From: Brachionus koreanus | Lineage: Eukaryota > Rotifera > Eurotatoria > Ploima > Brachionidae | Reading direction: 5' to 3' | NCBI GenBank assembly: GCA_016987375.1 | Contig: PJRA01000313.1 | Coordinates: 1,584,908-1,648,907, forward strand | Length of the DNA stretch: 64,000 bases | In this document: piece by piece, positions 63,849-64,000 of the stretch | How positions within the stretch are numbered: position 1 is the stretch's first letter | Layout of the letters: every line of letters starts with the position of its first letter | Notes under the pieces: model-generated | The model's database searches: none | Told to the model about the DNA's origin: nothing | What the model saw: only the letters and a program-made list of their open reading frames with translations | Position numbers and translations under genes: made by a program

Positions 63849-64000
63849 TTACATTACAAGTAGAACCTCAATGTTCTGTTGTTTAAACCAGTCGCTCACT
63901 GAGTGAGCGGTATGTGCTGAAGCCCCATCTTGTTGAAAAACCCAAGGGTCATTTGGATCAAATAGGAGTTCAACAGATGGTAAAAGATTGTTTTCCAAGG
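63849..64000 (-). pseudogene. Tc1/mariner-type transposase fragment cut by window end
   Basis: An open minus-strand frame entering from beyond the window reads LENNLLPSVELLFDPNDPWVFQQDGASAHTAHSVSDWFKQQNIEVLL, then VM and a stop. WVFQQDGASAHTA...WF is the DDE-transposase block around the second catalytic Asp of IS630/Tc1/mariner elements. The following PARSPDLNPIE block is missing, so this copy is truncated at its C-terminal side. It belongs to a different subfamily from the mariner remnants with LQDNARPHTA. Confidence 0.75.

Overview
The window is animal (metazoan) nuclear DNA and very AT-rich. Genes are split by short introns, mostly about 40-80 nt, with normal GT-AG borders. The gene set is animal: IER, RRP4/EXOSC2, Deltex, CCDC22, eIF3g, RNF26-like, DAXX, DUSP22/15, a SETMAR-type SET protein, FAM78, PCID2, a monocarboxylate-type transporter, tafazzin and TMCC. 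Base composition, tiny introns and gene spacing would fit a small protostome such as a monogonont rotifer (Brachionus type). That placement is inference, since nothing in the window names the species. All exon models below were built by reading the sequence and checking frame and splice phase across every junction.

Layout. 1-16632: gene-poor AT-rich DNA with no supportable gene. 16633-17514 (+): intronless IER2/IER5-like immediate-early gene, with a GA/GC-rich patch just upstream, followed by 4.7 kb of further gene-poor DNA. 22191-33239: four minus-strand genes in the order EXOSC2, macrodomain-RING-Deltex ligase, CCDC22 and eIF3g, separated by mariner, LINE and piggyBac-like debris. 34262-35306: a terminal-inverted-repeat element holding an 825-base assembly gap and a transposase-like C-terminus. 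36722-38669 (+): an eight-exon gene I do not recognise. 41525-45675 (-): RNF26-like, DAXX and DUSP22, closely spaced. 45860-46746 (+): SET methyltransferase, divergent from DUSP22 with 184 bp between start codons and followed in the same orientation by a dead mariner transposase. 48149-50420 (+): FAM78 and PCID2, only 86 bp apart. 50.9-51.55 kb: LINE fragment and tRNA-derived SINE. 52348-56108 (-): SLC16-type transporter and tafazzin. 56.7-58.2 kb: mariner, TIR-element and LINE remnants. 59268-63008 (+): TMCC family protein. 63849-64000 (-): transposase fragment cut by the window end.

The genes are mostly unrelated housekeeping functions: exosome, translation initiation, mRNA export, CCC/retriever trafficking, cardiolipin remodelling and chromatin (DAXX, SET). 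I see no single pathway. The observations most worth following are the Deltex ligase with an ADP-ribose-type macrodomain in the same chain, the SETMAR-type SET gene with a mariner copy directly downstream, the closely spaced same-strand pairs (possible polycistronic transcription), and several short TIR elements with piggyBac-like TTAA ends.
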